Assembly: GCA_035301285.1 (NCBI GenBank)
Contig: DATGUN010000101.1
Span: 1-64,000, forward strand
Source: DATGUN01 sp035301285
Lineage (GTDB): Bacteria; Bacillota; Bacilli; Bacillales; Amphibacillaceae
Direction: 5' to 3'
DNA length: 64,000 nt
The first letter of the stretch is position 1, and each line of letters begins with the position of its first letter. The translations under genes and the position numbers were made by a program. Positions 9,133 to 17,866 of this stretch are shown piece after piece. The notes beneath the pieces are model-generated. The model did no database searches. It was not told the origin of the DNA and saw only the letters and a list, made by a program, of their open reading frames with translations.

Positions 9133-9906
9133 ATGATTGAATTTAAGAATGTTTCAAAATCATATGATAATGGTACCAAGGCATTATCCAATATTGACTT
9201 GAAAATCGAACAAGGTGAATTTGTCGCTGTAATCGGTTTATCCGGTGCAGGAAAGTCAACCTTGATTCGTTGTGTTAACCGCATGCACGATATTACTGAC
9301 GGCCAATTGATTGTTGATGATGTAGATGTAGGTAAACTCAGAGGAAAAGAGATCCGTAATTTCCGTAAACGTATCGGAATGATTTTCCAGTCCTTTAATT
9401 TAGTGACCCGGACGACTGTCCTAAAAAATGTGCTCGTATCTTTTGTACCAGACCTACCTCTCTGGCGTAAAATAACAGGTATTTTCTCAAAAGAACAAAA
9501 GATAAAAGCACTCGAAGCTTTGGATAAAGTGGGCATTTTAGACAAGGCGTATGTCCGCGTCAGTCAACTGTCAGGTGGTCAACAACAGCGTGTTGCCCTT
9601 GCCAGGACACTTGCACAGAACCCAGAAATTATCTTGGCCGATGAACCTGTTGCCTCTCTTGACCCGGTGACATCGAAAATTGTCATGGATGATTTCAAAA
9701 ACATCAATCAGGAGACGAATATATCGGTCATTCTCAACATTCACCATGTCGATATGGCCTTGGAATATGCGGATCGGATCATTGGGATACATAAAGGACA
9801 AATTGTATATGACGGTGCTTCAAAAGATGTTGATCAATCTATACTGGATAAGATATATAAAGGTAATACAGAAGAAATTGAAGCCAGTTTAAAGGAGAAA
9901 CAATGA
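9133..9906 (+). CDS. phnC: phosphonate ABC transporter, ATP-binding subunit
   Basis: 257-aa cytoplasmic ATPase driving import. Walker A GLSGAGKST, signature LSGGQQQRVALAR and Walker B ILADEPVASLDP are all present. I chose the ATG at 9133 (MIEFKNVSK), preceded by TTGGAG, because the longer open frame has no homologous start. The stop is one base before the phnE ATG, with the phnE ribosome site AAGGAG inside the end of phnC, so translation is coupled. Confidence 0.95.
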   Translation: MIEFKNVSKSYDNGTKALSNIDLKIEQGEFVAVIGLSGAGKSTLIRCVNRMHDITDGQLIVDDVDVGKLRGKEIRNFRKRIGMIFQSFNLVTRTTVLKNVLVSFVPDLPLWRKITGIFSKEQKIKALEALDKVGILDKAYVRVSQLSGGQQQRVALARTLAQNPEIILADEPVASLDPVTSKIVMDDFKNINQETNISVILNIHHVDMALEYADRIIGIHKGQIVYDGASKDVDQSILDKIYKGNTEEIEASLKEKQ

Positions 9907-9907
9907 T

Positions 9908-10723
9908 ATGTTCGACAAAATCTTTAAACCTAAAAAAATATCACTGCCCAATGGAAAAGTGGTTTTACAACAGCGATCCCGTATTCCACTTATCATTCTT
10001 GCCTTAATTGTTTCCATCATCATATCAATTGAATTCACGGGCTTTAAGTTGAGCGTTGTTATCAATAAAGGGTATCAGTTTTTTGTCATTATTGGCGATA
10101 TGATTCCACCTAAATGGGAATATCTTTCAAATATATGGAAACCTTTGATGGACACCATTAAAATGTCGCTGTTCGGTTCATTGGTTGGAGCTTTATGCGC
10201 TGTTCCGGCTGCGATACTCGCCTCCTCTAATATCATCAAAAGTAAAATCATCGTTTTTTTAAGCAAAGTATTCTTAAGTGTTCTACGTACGCTGCCAACA
10301 CTCGTATCTGCTTTGATTGCTACTTTTATTTTTGGTTTGGGAACAATGGCTGGAACGGTTGCAATATTCCTATTTACATTGGCATACGTCGGAAAATTAT
10401 TATATGAACAAATTGAAAATGCCGATATGGGGCCATTTGAAGCAATGGAATCTGCCGGTATGACACGTGTGCAAGCATTTCGTCATGCTGTGTTTCCACA
10501 GGTCCTCCCTAATTTTCTGTCCACTTCTCTATTCGCTTTTGAAGGGAATGTAAGGTATGCGGCAATCCTCGGATATGTCGGTGCCGGAGGTGTCGGGCTG
10601 TTACTGGATGAAAGTCTTGGATGGCGTGATTATCCAGCGACAGGAATGATCTTGTTCATTCTGATTATCACTGTTTTCATCATCGAGCGTATCAGTGAAC
10701 ACTTCAGGAAGAAATTGATTTAA
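9908..10723 (+). CDS. phnE: phosphonate ABC transporter, permease subunit
   Basis: 271-aa inner-membrane permease with about six membrane helices and the EAA-type cytoplasmic loop (EAMESAGMTRVQAFRHAVFPQVLP) that contacts the ATPase. The C-terminal GYVGAGGVGLLLDESL segment is typical of PhnE. It forms a heterodimer, presumably with the next gene product. Fifteen bases separate its stop from the next start. Confidence 0.93.
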   Translation: MFDKIFKPKKISLPNGKVVLQQRSRIPLIILALIVSIIISIEFTGFKLSVVINKGYQFFVIIGDMIPPKWEYLSNIWKPLMDTIKMSLFGSLVGALCAVPAAILASSNIIKSKIIVFLSKVFLSVLRTLPTLVSALIATFIFGLGTMAGTVAIFLFTLAYVGKLLYEQIENADMGPFEAMESAGMTRVQAFRHAVFPQVLPNFLSTSLFAFEGNVRYAAILGYVGAGGVGLLLDESLGWRDYPATGMILFILIITVFIIERISEHFRKKLI

Positions 10724-10738
10724 GGGGGGATGAAACAA

Positions 10739-11542
10739 ATGACAAATGTTGAAAAGGTTCTTAAACAATCACCGCATAACAAACGTTACATCACAGTTAT
10801 TTCAATAATATTAGTTCTTTTATTCGCTTGGTCTGTTTCATCCATCAGCTTGAAGGGATTACAAGAGAGCGGTCTTAAGATAGGACTCGGTATCCTTGGA
10901 GGTATCGTCAATCCGGATTTTGAATTATTATTTGACCTGGCGGATGGTGTACCGTATTTATTGGTTGAAACCATTTCAATCGCTTTTTTAGGTACGATTA
11001 TCGGTGCGATACTAGCAATTCCATTTGCATTTCTATCTGCATCTAATCTTGTGTCAAAACCCGTATCTCTTATTACTCGAATGATGTTGATTTTCATACG
11101 GACTGTACCAGAGATTGTTTATGGTTTGATGTTCATACGTGTGACAGGGCCCGGCCCATTCGCAGGTGTGCTGACGATTTCATTTATATCAATCGGTATG
11201 CTGGCAAGGCTTTATGTAGATGCGATTGAAGAGCTTGATACAAGTGTGCTGGAATCCATGTCCTCTATCGGATGCTCAACTTTTGAAAAAATCCGTTATG
11301 GTATACTTCCACAACTGTTTTCAATCTTTTTATCCATTATGATTTATCGCTTTGATATGAATTTGCGTGAAGCGGCCATTCTTGGTCTTGTTGGCGCAGG
11401 TGGTATCGGGGCACCATTGATTTTTGCCATGAACTCATACAAATGGAATCAAGTCGGTTCCATTCTGATTGGATTAGTTGTATTGATCCTTTTGGTGGAG
11501 CTGTTCTCGAATAAAGTGAGAGGAAAACTCATTCGTGGCTAA
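10739..11542 (+). CDS. phnE: phosphonate ABC transporter, second permease subunit
   Basis: 267-aa paralogue of the preceding permease, with the same EAA loop (SMSSIGCSTFEKIRYGILPQ) and VGAGGIGAPL end. Paired phnE genes are common in Bacillales phn operons. The first ATG (10730) directly follows AAGGGGGG and is too close, so the ATG at 10739, eight bases from the ribosome site, is preferred. A strong terminator closes the operon. Confidence 0.92.
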   Translation: MTNVEKVLKQSPHNKRYITVISIILVLLFAWSVSSISLKGLQESGLKIGLGILGGIVNPDFELLFDLADGVPYLLVETISIAFLGTIIGAILAIPFAFLSASNLVSKPVSLITRMMLIFIRTVPEIVYGLMFIRVTGPGPFAGVLTISFISIGMLARLYVDAIEELDTSVLESMSSIGCSTFEKIRYGILPQLFSIFLSIMIYRFDMNLREAAILGLVGAGGIGAPLIFAMNSYKWNQVGSILIGLVVLILLVELFSNKVRGKLIRG

Positions 11543-11550
11543 TGTAAAAA

Positions 11551-11586
11551 GAAAACCTTGCAACCATATGCAAGGTTTTCTTTTTT
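11551..11586. terminator. bidirectional terminator between phnE and the HAD gene
   Basis: Perfect 12-bp stem GAAAACCTTGCA (11551-11562) with TGCAAGGTTTTC (11569-11580), six-base loop, T run on the plus strand and A run (T on the minus strand) before it. It serves the two convergent transcripts. Confidence 0.9.
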
Positions 11587-11596
11587 GTTGTTTCGC

Positions 11597-12328
11597 TTAT
11601 AATACATACTGTTCAATAACCCGTGCCACACCATTCTCGTCATTTGTATCTGTTATAACATCGGCCGCTTTCTTGATGGCTTCCTGGGCATTTCCCATCG
11701 CAACACCAATTCCAGCTTCCTGGATCATTTTCATATCGTTTAAACTATCCCCTGCTGCCAACACTTCATCCATAGTCAAACCTAACTTTTGACAGACTGT
11801 TTTAAGTCCATTGGCCTTATGGACCCCCTTTGGATTAACTTCCATATTATTTGGTAAAGAATTGGTTATTTCCACGTCTCCCATATATGAAAGTTCTTTC
11901 AGTATATCATCCAATTTCTGTTGATCCAATGTATGACACCCAAACTTGAGCCATTTATGAATGTAAAAGTCATCTGGACGGCTGTTACGGTAAATATTAT
12001 CAGTGGAAACCATCCACGTTGTCACATCCTGCTCTTGACACAAATACCACAATTTTTCAATCAACTTCGCTTCCATCAAGTTCTGTTCAACCAATTCTTT
12101 CTCCATTGTCCATATTTCCCCGCCATTACAAGTAATGATGTAAGAAGTCAAATTCAATTCTTGGCCGTATGGGAAACTTGTTGTCAGTGACCTCCCTGTG
12201 CTTAATACAACATGAATATTTTTATCCAGGGCACTTTTAATGACAGCTTTTGTCTTGTCCGATATTTCTTCACTTGAATTCAGTAATGTTCCATCCATAT
12301 CCAATGCAACCAATTTAATATCTTTCAT
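11597..12328 (-). CDS. Cof-type HAD-IIB phosphatase
   Basis: 243-aa cytoplasmic haloacid-dehalogenase-type phosphatase, probably acting on sugar phosphates. Motif I is LDMDGTLLN (nucleophile Asp near residue 10), motif II STGR, and motif IV GDSLNDMKMI. The C2b cap lies between motifs II and III (about residues 80-185). Substrate is not predictable. Slightly shorter than most relatives (250-290 aa). It ends at the shared terminator with phn and is separated from pcp by about 70 bases. Confidence 0.9.
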   Translation of the reverse strand: MKDIKLVALDMDGTLLNSSEEISDKTKAVIKSALDKNIHVVLSTGRSLTTSFPYGQELNLTSYIITCNGGEIWTMEKELVEQNLMEAKLIEKLWYLCQEQDVTTWMVSTDNIYRNSRPDDFYIHKWLKFGCHTLDQQKLDDILKELSYMGDVEITNSLPNNMEVNPKGVHKANGLKTVCQKLGLTMDEVLAAGDSLNDMKMIQEAGIGVAMGNAQEAIKKAADVITDTNDENGVARVIEQYVL

Positions 12329-12399
12329 CCATATGCTCCTTATCTCTATATATTCTGTTTCTATATTACAAGTTAGGATATGTCACCAAAAAAATCATC

Positions 12400-12999
12400 C
12401 TATACAAGGGAACGAACAGCTATCTCTACAGCTTGCTGTAAATCGCGACCAGACCAACTGGGTCCCCTCGTCTCAAGCGCAAGTTCATGTGAAGCCGGTA
12501 AATGAATGAAGCCGGCCTGCGCGTTTTTGCCCCGAACATGAAAATAATACAAACTGTGGTACATGATATTATTGCATAAATAGGCACCGGCCGTATTGGA
12601 TATTTTGGCAGGAAGTCCTTTTTCATGTAACTGCGACACGATACGTTTGATTGGTAAAGTAGAGAAATAGCCATCCGCACCGTCGTTGATTATTTTTTCG
12701 CCGTCAGGTTGATAACCATTATTATCAACTGGTCCATCATTACAATTAATGGCAATGCGTTCTGGTGTAACACAATCACGGCCAGCTGCAAGTCCAAGGG
12801 ATATAACAGCATCAGGTGTGTATTCATCCAGTAATGACAGCATTTGTTCCCCGGCTTTTTGAAAATCGACAGGTAAAATCTGACCATGGATTTGATAGCC
12901 ATGGATTTCTTTATTGTCGAGCGCCTTCACAATATCATATGTAGGATTTGTCGGGAAATCCAAAAAAGGTTCGAATCCTGTCAGTAACAAATGTTTCAT
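12400..12999 (-). CDS. pcp: pyroglutamyl-peptidase I
   Basis: Cysteine peptidase (family C15) that removes N-terminal pyroglutamate from peptides. At 199 aa it is slightly shorter than the typical 210-215. The catalytic triad is readable: Glu80 in TPERIAIN, Cys142 in NTAGAYLCNN and His166 in AGFIHLP. AGAGGTGA precedes the ATG. It is last in an operon with pxpB and pxpC (gap 18 bp), which would hydrolyse the released 5-oxoproline to glutamate, giving a simple peptide-salvage route. Confidence 0.94.
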   Translation of the reverse strand: MKHLLLTGFEPFLDFPTNPTYDIVKALDNKEIHGYQIHGQILPVDFQKAGEQMLSLLDEYTPDAVISLGLAAGRDCVTPERIAINCNDGPVDNNGYQPDGEKIINDGADGYFSTLPIKRIVSQLHEKGLPAKISNTAGAYLCNNIMYHSLYYFHVRGKNAQAGFIHLPASHELALETRGPSWSGRDLQQAVEIAVRSLV

Positions 13000-13017
13000 A
13001 TATTCACCTCTATGAGT

Positions 13018-13995
13018 TTAAATGCCTTGTCTGAATGTAGCTAATTTATGCAAAAACATTTCTTCCTGCTTCCATTTTGTTTGTGCTTCTTCTACAGTCG
13101 TTTTCTTGAAACCGATTGTACCGTGTGGAACAAGTTGGGCTACTTTATACAAGTCTGTCGATAAGACGGTTCCCATTCTCGGGTATCCGCCTGTCGTTTG
13201 CCTATCAGCCATTAAAATGATGGGATGTCCTCCTTTTGGAATTTGTATCCCACCAAATGGAACAGCATCCGACCATATTTCTGCATTGTGTTTCAGTGTG
13301 ATTTTTTCATCTGAATGTAGAAGGTATCCCATTCGATTCGAGGCCGTGTTAACTGTAAAACGCTGTTTATAAAATGAATGATAGCCTTCTTTGGTAAAAT
13401 AATGTGTATGTGGACCTTCCACAATGGATACGATCACATCTTTATGGTACGTTGGTATCTTATCTTTATGAAGCCCTATTCGTCCACTGCCAGCTGTTTT
13501 TGGGGTTATGCTATGACCTAGCGCCATACCTTTTACATACATCGATTTTTCAATTTGCTTTCCCAAGCCGCTTTGCACATCTGTTGATTGGCTGGCAAAT
13601 ACATAAGGAATGTCGTATCCACCGAATACAGCAATATAAGCCCGGACACCACTGAATCGTGTCCCAAATGAAAGGATATCTCCTTTTTTTACAAATATGG
13701 ATTCCCACATAGGTATACTTCGTCCATTAACTTTCGGTTCCAAGTCTGCACCGGTAATGGCTATTAACTGAGGATTATCAGCACACACCTCAAGTTCTGG
13801 ACCGATAAAGGTAACTTCCATACAAGCATAAGTGCGAGGATTACCGACCAGAATATTTGCTACTTGCATCGCAAATTGATCCATTGCGCCTGAAACAGGA
13901 ACACCGAACCGTTGATAACCAATTCGGCCATTGTCTTGAAATGTTGACATAAGACCTGGTTTTTTCACAAAAAATAGTTCCATCTGTTGCATCAT
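13018..13995 (-). CDS. pxpC: 5-oxoprolinase subunit C (biotin-dependent carboxyltransferase family)
   Basis: 325-aa KipA/PxpC-type protein. With PxpA and PxpB it forms the ATP-dependent prokaryotic 5-oxoprolinase. Recognisable segments are GLMSTFQDNGRIGYQRFGVPVSGAMD at the N-terminus and GYPRMGTVLSTDL near the C-terminus. Tandem ATGs at the start, with a modest GTGGTGA site. The 62-bp gap to pxpB and 18-bp gap to pcp indicate one transcript. In B. subtilis the homologue KipA was first known for its KinA-linked partner KipI, so a regulatory role is an alternative. Confidence 0.92.
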   Translation of the reverse strand: MMQQMELFFVKKPGLMSTFQDNGRIGYQRFGVPVSGAMDQFAMQVANILVGNPRTYACMEVTFIGPELEVCADNPQLIAITGADLEPKVNGRSIPMWESIFVKKGDILSFGTRFSGVRAYIAVFGGYDIPYVFASQSTDVQSGLGKQIEKSMYVKGMALGHSITPKTAGSGRIGLHKDKIPTYHKDVIVSIVEGPHTHYFTKEGYHSFYKQRFTVNTASNRMGYLLHSDEKITLKHNAEIWSDAVPFGGIQIPKGGHPIILMADRQTTGGYPRMGTVLSTDLYKVAQLVPHGTIGFKKTTVEEAQTKWKQEEMFLHKLATFRQGI

Positions 13996-14057
13996 TTCAC
14001 CACTTTACAATATTGTACTTATATTCCAACATTCCGGAAGAAGTTTATCATTCATGT

Positions 14058-14789
14058 CTAATTCCATTGGATATGTTTTGCTAGGTTATAAGTACCTTTC
14101 CGGATGTCTTGTTCAATCGACTGGAATTCCGCTTTTGTAATCTTATAAAATCGCACATAATCGCCAACTTGAAATAAGAATGGTGTTTGCTTTGATAAAT
14201 CCATCAAAGACAGTGGGGTTTTCCCTATAATATTCCAGCCTCCAGGAGATGTCGTTGGATATATTCCCGTTTGATGATGCGCGATCCCCACCGACCCTTT
14301 CGGTATTTCTTGACGTGCCGTTTCCAGCCTTGGGGTTGCAATCGATTCATCTAAACCTCCCAAGTATGGAAAGCCTGGTAAAAAGCCCAGCATGTGAACA
14401 ACATATAATGGCTCCTGATGCCTTCTTACCACTTCAGTCACATCCATTTCATGAACTTCAGCCAATTTTTCCAAATCCAGTCCAGCTTCCCCACCATAAT
14501 AAACGGGGACTGAAAGCATCCGATGCTTATGGAAGTCACTATTTGACGATTCTTTTATCTGAAGAATATCTTCTATCCCTTTAGAAATCTCATCCAATGT
14601 AATCACATGTGGTAGATAATAGATTGTTACAGATTTATAGGAAGGAACCCATTCCACGACACCCGGTATACAACGTATTTGCAATTGGGAACAAAAATGA
14701 GTGATTCGATTGTTCAAACGCAATGATACATTTGCTGACCATTCGATACGTATTGCGTTATCACTGATTGCCTGTACGTGGTACGTCAT
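14058..14789 (-). CDS. pxpB: 5-oxoprolinase subunit B (KipI family)
   Basis: 243-aa partner of PxpC. Family marks are VPVYYGGEAGLDLEKLAE and the long MLGFLPGFPYLGGLDESIATPRLETAR block with SVGIAHHQTGIYPTTSPGGWNIIG. The ATG follows GGGAGG. No pxpA (YcsF/LamB family) is present next to it or elsewhere in the window, so the third subunit must be encoded outside this window or be missing. Downstream come pxpC and pcp. Confidence 0.93.
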   Translation of the reverse strand: MTYHVQAISDNAIRIEWSANVSLRLNNRITHFCSQLQIRCIPGVVEWVPSYKSVTIYYLPHVITLDEISKGIEDILQIKESSNSDFHKHRMLSVPVYYGGEAGLDLEKLAEVHEMDVTEVVRRHQEPLYVVHMLGFLPGFPYLGGLDESIATPRLETARQEIPKGSVGIAHHQTGIYPTTSPGGWNIIGKTPLSLMDLSKQTPFLFQVGDYVRFYKITKAEFQSIEQDIRKGTYNLAKHIQWN

Positions 14790-14819
14790 TCAATAATCCT
14801 CCCGCAGAATCGTATATAG

Positions 14820-14990
14820 TCAATCTTTTTCTCCACGCATGTTTTTAGGAAAATAATAAATAATCAACAAAGCACCTATGATCAGTAATACATAATGAAT
14901 GATATTTGCTTCTCTATCCCCAAACACATAAATACCGCCGATAACAGCAAATATCCAACCCAGGGCTTCGATTAATAGCCGTTTCGCCAT
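14820..14990 (-). CDS. small membrane protein, first gene of the pxp-pcp operon
   Basis: 56-aa product starting MAKRLLIEALGWIFAVIGG with two hydrophobic helices (about residues 7-24 and 31-47) and a charged tail. TTGGAGGG lies 12 bases before the ATG. The stop is 30 bases from the pxpB start, so it is probably co-transcribed. Function unknown; a two-helix protein is too small for a transporter and may be an accessory or stress peptide. Confidence 0.65.
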   Translation of the reverse strand: MAKRLLIEALGWIFAVIGGIYVFGDREANIIHYVLLIIGALLIIYYFPKNMRGEKD

Positions 14991-15263
14991 AGACAGACCA
15001 GCCCTCCAATCGTTTCGTCAATTTTCGATTCTATATCTATTATATACCGTATGCTGTATCTTGGCAGTAAACAATCATCGAGCACCAAAAATGGATCAAG
15101 GGTAAATTAATATCACATGCATACAAGCGATTGATGATCGTTGTGTAAATGAAGTCATATACATCAGATTACACACACTTTTCTATAACACCATGATACC
15201 ATATCGGCGATATTTTCAAAAAGATGTCGCCTTAGATCACTTTATGAGCATGTAACGATAAAA
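14991..15263. other. gene-free stretch before the pxp-pcp operon
   Basis: Holds the upstream region of the pxp-pcp operon on the minus strand. TATATAAT-like AT-rich tracts are present but no clear promoter pair, no coding frame and no repeat that I can support. Confidence 0.4.
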
Positions 15264-15309
15264 TGCCCCCTTAACAGGTTGAATCCAATTCATCGAACCA
15301 TTAAGGGGG
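15261..15309 (-). terminator. candidate terminator after the symporter gene
   Basis: Inverted repeat CCCCCTTAA (15266-15274) with TTAAGGGGG (15301-15309), with an inner GGTT/AACC pair. On the minus strand it is followed by ATTTTAT, a weak T tract. It lies 35 bases past the symporter stop codon. Confidence 0.5.
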
Positions 15310-15343
15310 TGAACAAATGATGCCATATATGATGTAACATCCA

Positions 15344-16582
15344 TTATGCCTGTCGAACGTTTTGATGTTTGTTTTCCGATTGGCTAACAGCAGCCGCACC
15401 AACCAAATCACCGGCAATATTACAGGCCGTCGCTGCCATACCCAATATGACATCAATGCCGGCAACGAGTGCCACAGCTTCCATCGGTAAATCAAACTGT
15501 GTCAGAACAACAGATAACGCGACAATCCCTGCACCCGGCACACCAGCAGTACCGATGGAAATGAGCGTTGCTGTCACAACTATTCCAAGCAGTGTTGTAA
15601 AACTTAAATCAAGACCTATGATATTTGCTGCAAACACAACGGAGGCTCCCAGACGTATAGCGGCTCCATCCATATTGATAGTTGCTCCGATTGGCAGTGT
15701 GAACTTCCCGACGCCATCATTGATTTCCGGTATTTTTGCAGTTTTTAATGTGATCGGCAAAGTGCCTGTACTGCTTTGTGTGAAAAATGCAGTAGAAATC
15801 GGCAACCGTATTTTATAAAAAAATTGAAACGGGTTGATTCGATAAAACAAGAGGATTCCACCATAAACCAATATGATTTGAACAATTACACTGCCAAACA
15901 CGGCAATAATCAATTTCCCAAGTGCTCCCAATGTTGAAAAACTTTGTTCTCCAACCGTAGTCGCAATAAGCGCAAACACACCTATTGGTGCATATTGCAA
16001 AACAGCATTCAGAAAACGGAATGTGACGTCTTCCAAAGCAGCAACAAAATCAAATACCAATTTTCCTCTGTTAGCTGTCAATGTATCATTGGACTCAGCC
16101 ATAAAACTCAATATGAAACCAATCGCAAGTGAAATAAATACAATCGCTAAAATATTGGAATCAATAAAGGCCTGGAAAATATTGTCTGGAAATATATTTA
16201 AAATGACATCGGTCAGTGATGGCTGATCAGGTACAGGCTCAGATTCCTCCGGTAATTTCAAACCGTTCCCCGGGCTGAGCCATGTTGCAAATATAAGCCC
16301 TAAAAATGTAGCGATGGCGGTTGTTAAAATATAATAGATGAAAATCTTGATGCCTATTTTCCCTAGACTGCTGGGACGTATATCATTCAGTGCACCAATC
16401 AACGTCAACATAATGATTGGAATGACGATTAACTGCAATAGATTCAGAAAAATAGTGCCCAATGGTTCGATAACACTGATCGATGGTCCTATTATAGCTC
16501 CCAGGAGGATACCTGCTATGAAACCAATGGACATTTTCAACATGAAAGATGTGTCCCGGTATACCTTCCACACTTTATTCAT
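15344..16582 (-). CDS. dicarboxylate/amino acid:cation symporter (DAACS family)
   Basis: 412-aa membrane carrier of the GltP/DctP family, importing glutamate, aspartate or C4-dicarboxylates with Na+ or H+. Family marks are the serine-rich re-entrant loop TAFFTQSSTGTLPIT, the TINMDGAAI motif (Na+/substrate site) and the second loop IGTAGVPGAG. About eight membrane helices with two hairpins. ATG follows AGAGGG. Its position beside the pyroglutamate operon fits glutamate metabolism, but the substrate is not proven by sequence. Confidence 0.92.
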   Translation of the reverse strand: MNKVWKVYRDTSFMLKMSIGFIAGILLGAIIGPSISVIEPLGTIFLNLLQLIVIPIIMLTLIGALNDIRPSSLGKIGIKIFIYYILTTAIATFLGLIFATWLSPGNGLKLPEESEPVPDQPSLTDVILNIFPDNIFQAFIDSNILAIVFISLAIGFILSFMAESNDTLTANRGKLVFDFVAALEDVTFRFLNAVLQYAPIGVFALIATTVGEQSFSTLGALGKLIIAVFGSVIVQIILVYGGILLFYRINPFQFFYKIRLPISTAFFTQSSTGTLPITLKTAKIPEINDGVGKFTLPIGATINMDGAAIRLGASVVFAANIIGLDLSFTTLLGIVVTATLISIGTAGVPGAGIVALSVVLTQFDLPMEAVALVAGIDVILGMAATACNIAGDLVGAAAVSQSENKHQNVRQA

Positions 16583-16767
16583 TCGTATAACCCTCTTTTC
16601 TAAAAAACTTCATTGTTTCCTATTCACGAATCATAACCAGGACAAACATATACTTACTTTCTGCTGGACTTTAGTATGAACCAAATATCTCATCTTATGT
16701 TTACGAATGAATAACTATTCCTATTTCGAGACATTATGCCAAACATCACACAAGATCAGGAGACATG

Positions 16768-16940
16768 AAAAAAGCTGGAACAAAGGTGTTTTACAAAGCA
16801 AATGACGAATGGGTTAACGTAAACCTCGCTCAAAGGGAAAAGTGAATGACTTTCCCGAAAATCTTTGTAAATGTCTTATGCTATGCCGTTAGTCGCTCGT
16901 CTTTACAAAATACATCCCTTTATGATGTCCCAGCCTTTTC
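16768..16940. repeat. MITE-like element with long imperfect terminal inverted repeats
   Basis: The left end AAAAAAGCTGGAACA (16768-16782) pairs with TGTCCCAGCCTTTTC (16926-16940). The pairing continues inward: AAGG-TGTTTTACAAAG on the left with CTTTACAAAATACATCCCTT (16901-16920) on the right, and GACGA with TCGTC beyond. A central hairpin GGGAAAAGT/ACTTTCCC (around 16836-16857) completes a long foldback of about 173 bp. It has no coding capacity. I recall similar GCTGGGACA-ended intergenic repeats in related halophilic Bacillaceae but cannot verify this here. No target-site duplication is obvious. Confidence 0.6.
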
Positions 16941-16967
16941 AACTTATATAGATTTTATTTTGATTAA

Positions 16968-17747
16968 TCATTCTCCAGCCAAAATATGAAACCCTGAATC
17001 TACATGAACAACTTCCCCTGTGACACCTCGCGAAAGGTTGCTCAGTAAAAATAGCGTGGCATCTCCGACTTGATCATGGTCAACATGTCGTCTGAGTGGA
17101 GCTTTTTCTTCAATGGTCGACATTTTATCATTAAAACCGGAAACACCTTTTGCGGACAATGTGCGAATAGGGCCCGCAGACACAGCGTTAACACGGATTC
17201 CATCGGGGCCGACATCCGCTGCCAAGTACCGAACACTGGCTTCTAGGGCTGCTTTGGCAACACCCATAACATTATAATTCGGCACGACACGTTCAGAACC
17301 CAGATACGTTTGGGTAACGATCGCACCACCATCGGTCATGTACTTTCTGGCTTCTCTTGTTACAGCAACAAGGGAATACGCACTAATATCCTGTGCCATT
17401 AAGTATCCTTCACGTGATGTTTCCGAATAATTTCCCTGCAAATCATTTCTGTCCGCAAATGCAACAGAATGAACCACACCATGGATGACGCCTACTTCTT
17501 CACCAATTTCTTTAAAAGCTTTTTCGATACTTTCATCATCTGATACATCGCATGTTGCCATGAATTTAGCATTCATGTTATTTTCATCGAGTAGTTTTTC
17601 CAGCTTTTTCTTGGATCGTTCTTGTCGGTTGGTAAAAATAAGATTGGCTCCTGCATGGTGTAGTGATTTTGTAATCCCCCAAGCAATACTCCGATTATTG
17701 GCAACACCCATTACAACGATATTTTTTCCATTTAAAAGCTCATTCAT
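16968..17747 (-). CDS. fabI: enoyl-[acyl-carrier-protein] reductase
   Basis: Last reductive step of fatty acid elongation, NAD(P)H-dependent, cytoplasmic. 259 aa, usual length. The FabI-type nucleotide motif GVANNRSIAWGI is at the N-terminus, and the catalytic Y-x6-K is seen as YNVMGVAK. RQERSKKK resembles the FabI loop that favours NADPH. GAGGAGG precedes the ATG. No FapR-type operator is evident in the short upstream region. Monocistronic. Confidence 0.96.
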   Translation of the reverse strand: MNELLNGKNIVVMGVANNRSIAWGITKSLHHAGANLIFTNRQERSKKKLEKLLDENNMNAKFMATCDVSDDESIEKAFKEIGEEVGVIHGVVHSVAFADRNDLQGNYSETSREGYLMAQDISAYSLVAVTREARKYMTDGGAIVTQTYLGSERVVPNYNVMGVAKAALEASVRYLAADVGPDGIRVNAVSAGPIRTLSAKGVSGFNDKMSTIEEKAPLRRHVDHDQVGDATLFLLSNLSRGVTGEVVHVDSGFHILAGE

Positions 17748-17828
17748 AAATGAACCTCCTCTATATGTATTTCGAATTCTTTATATTTGATTGAATGCCA
17801 CTCATTTTCTATTATACAAACATTTTCC

Positions 17829-17860
17829 AAAAAAGAAAGCACCGGCATTCAGCCAGTGCC
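17829..17860 (-). terminator. terminator after ltaS
   Basis: On the minus strand GCACTGGC (17852-17859) pairs with GCCGGTGC (17839-17846) around a five-base loop, followed by TTTCTTTTTT. It starts seven bases past the ltaS stop. Confidence 0.85.
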
Positions 17861-17866
17861 TCCCAC

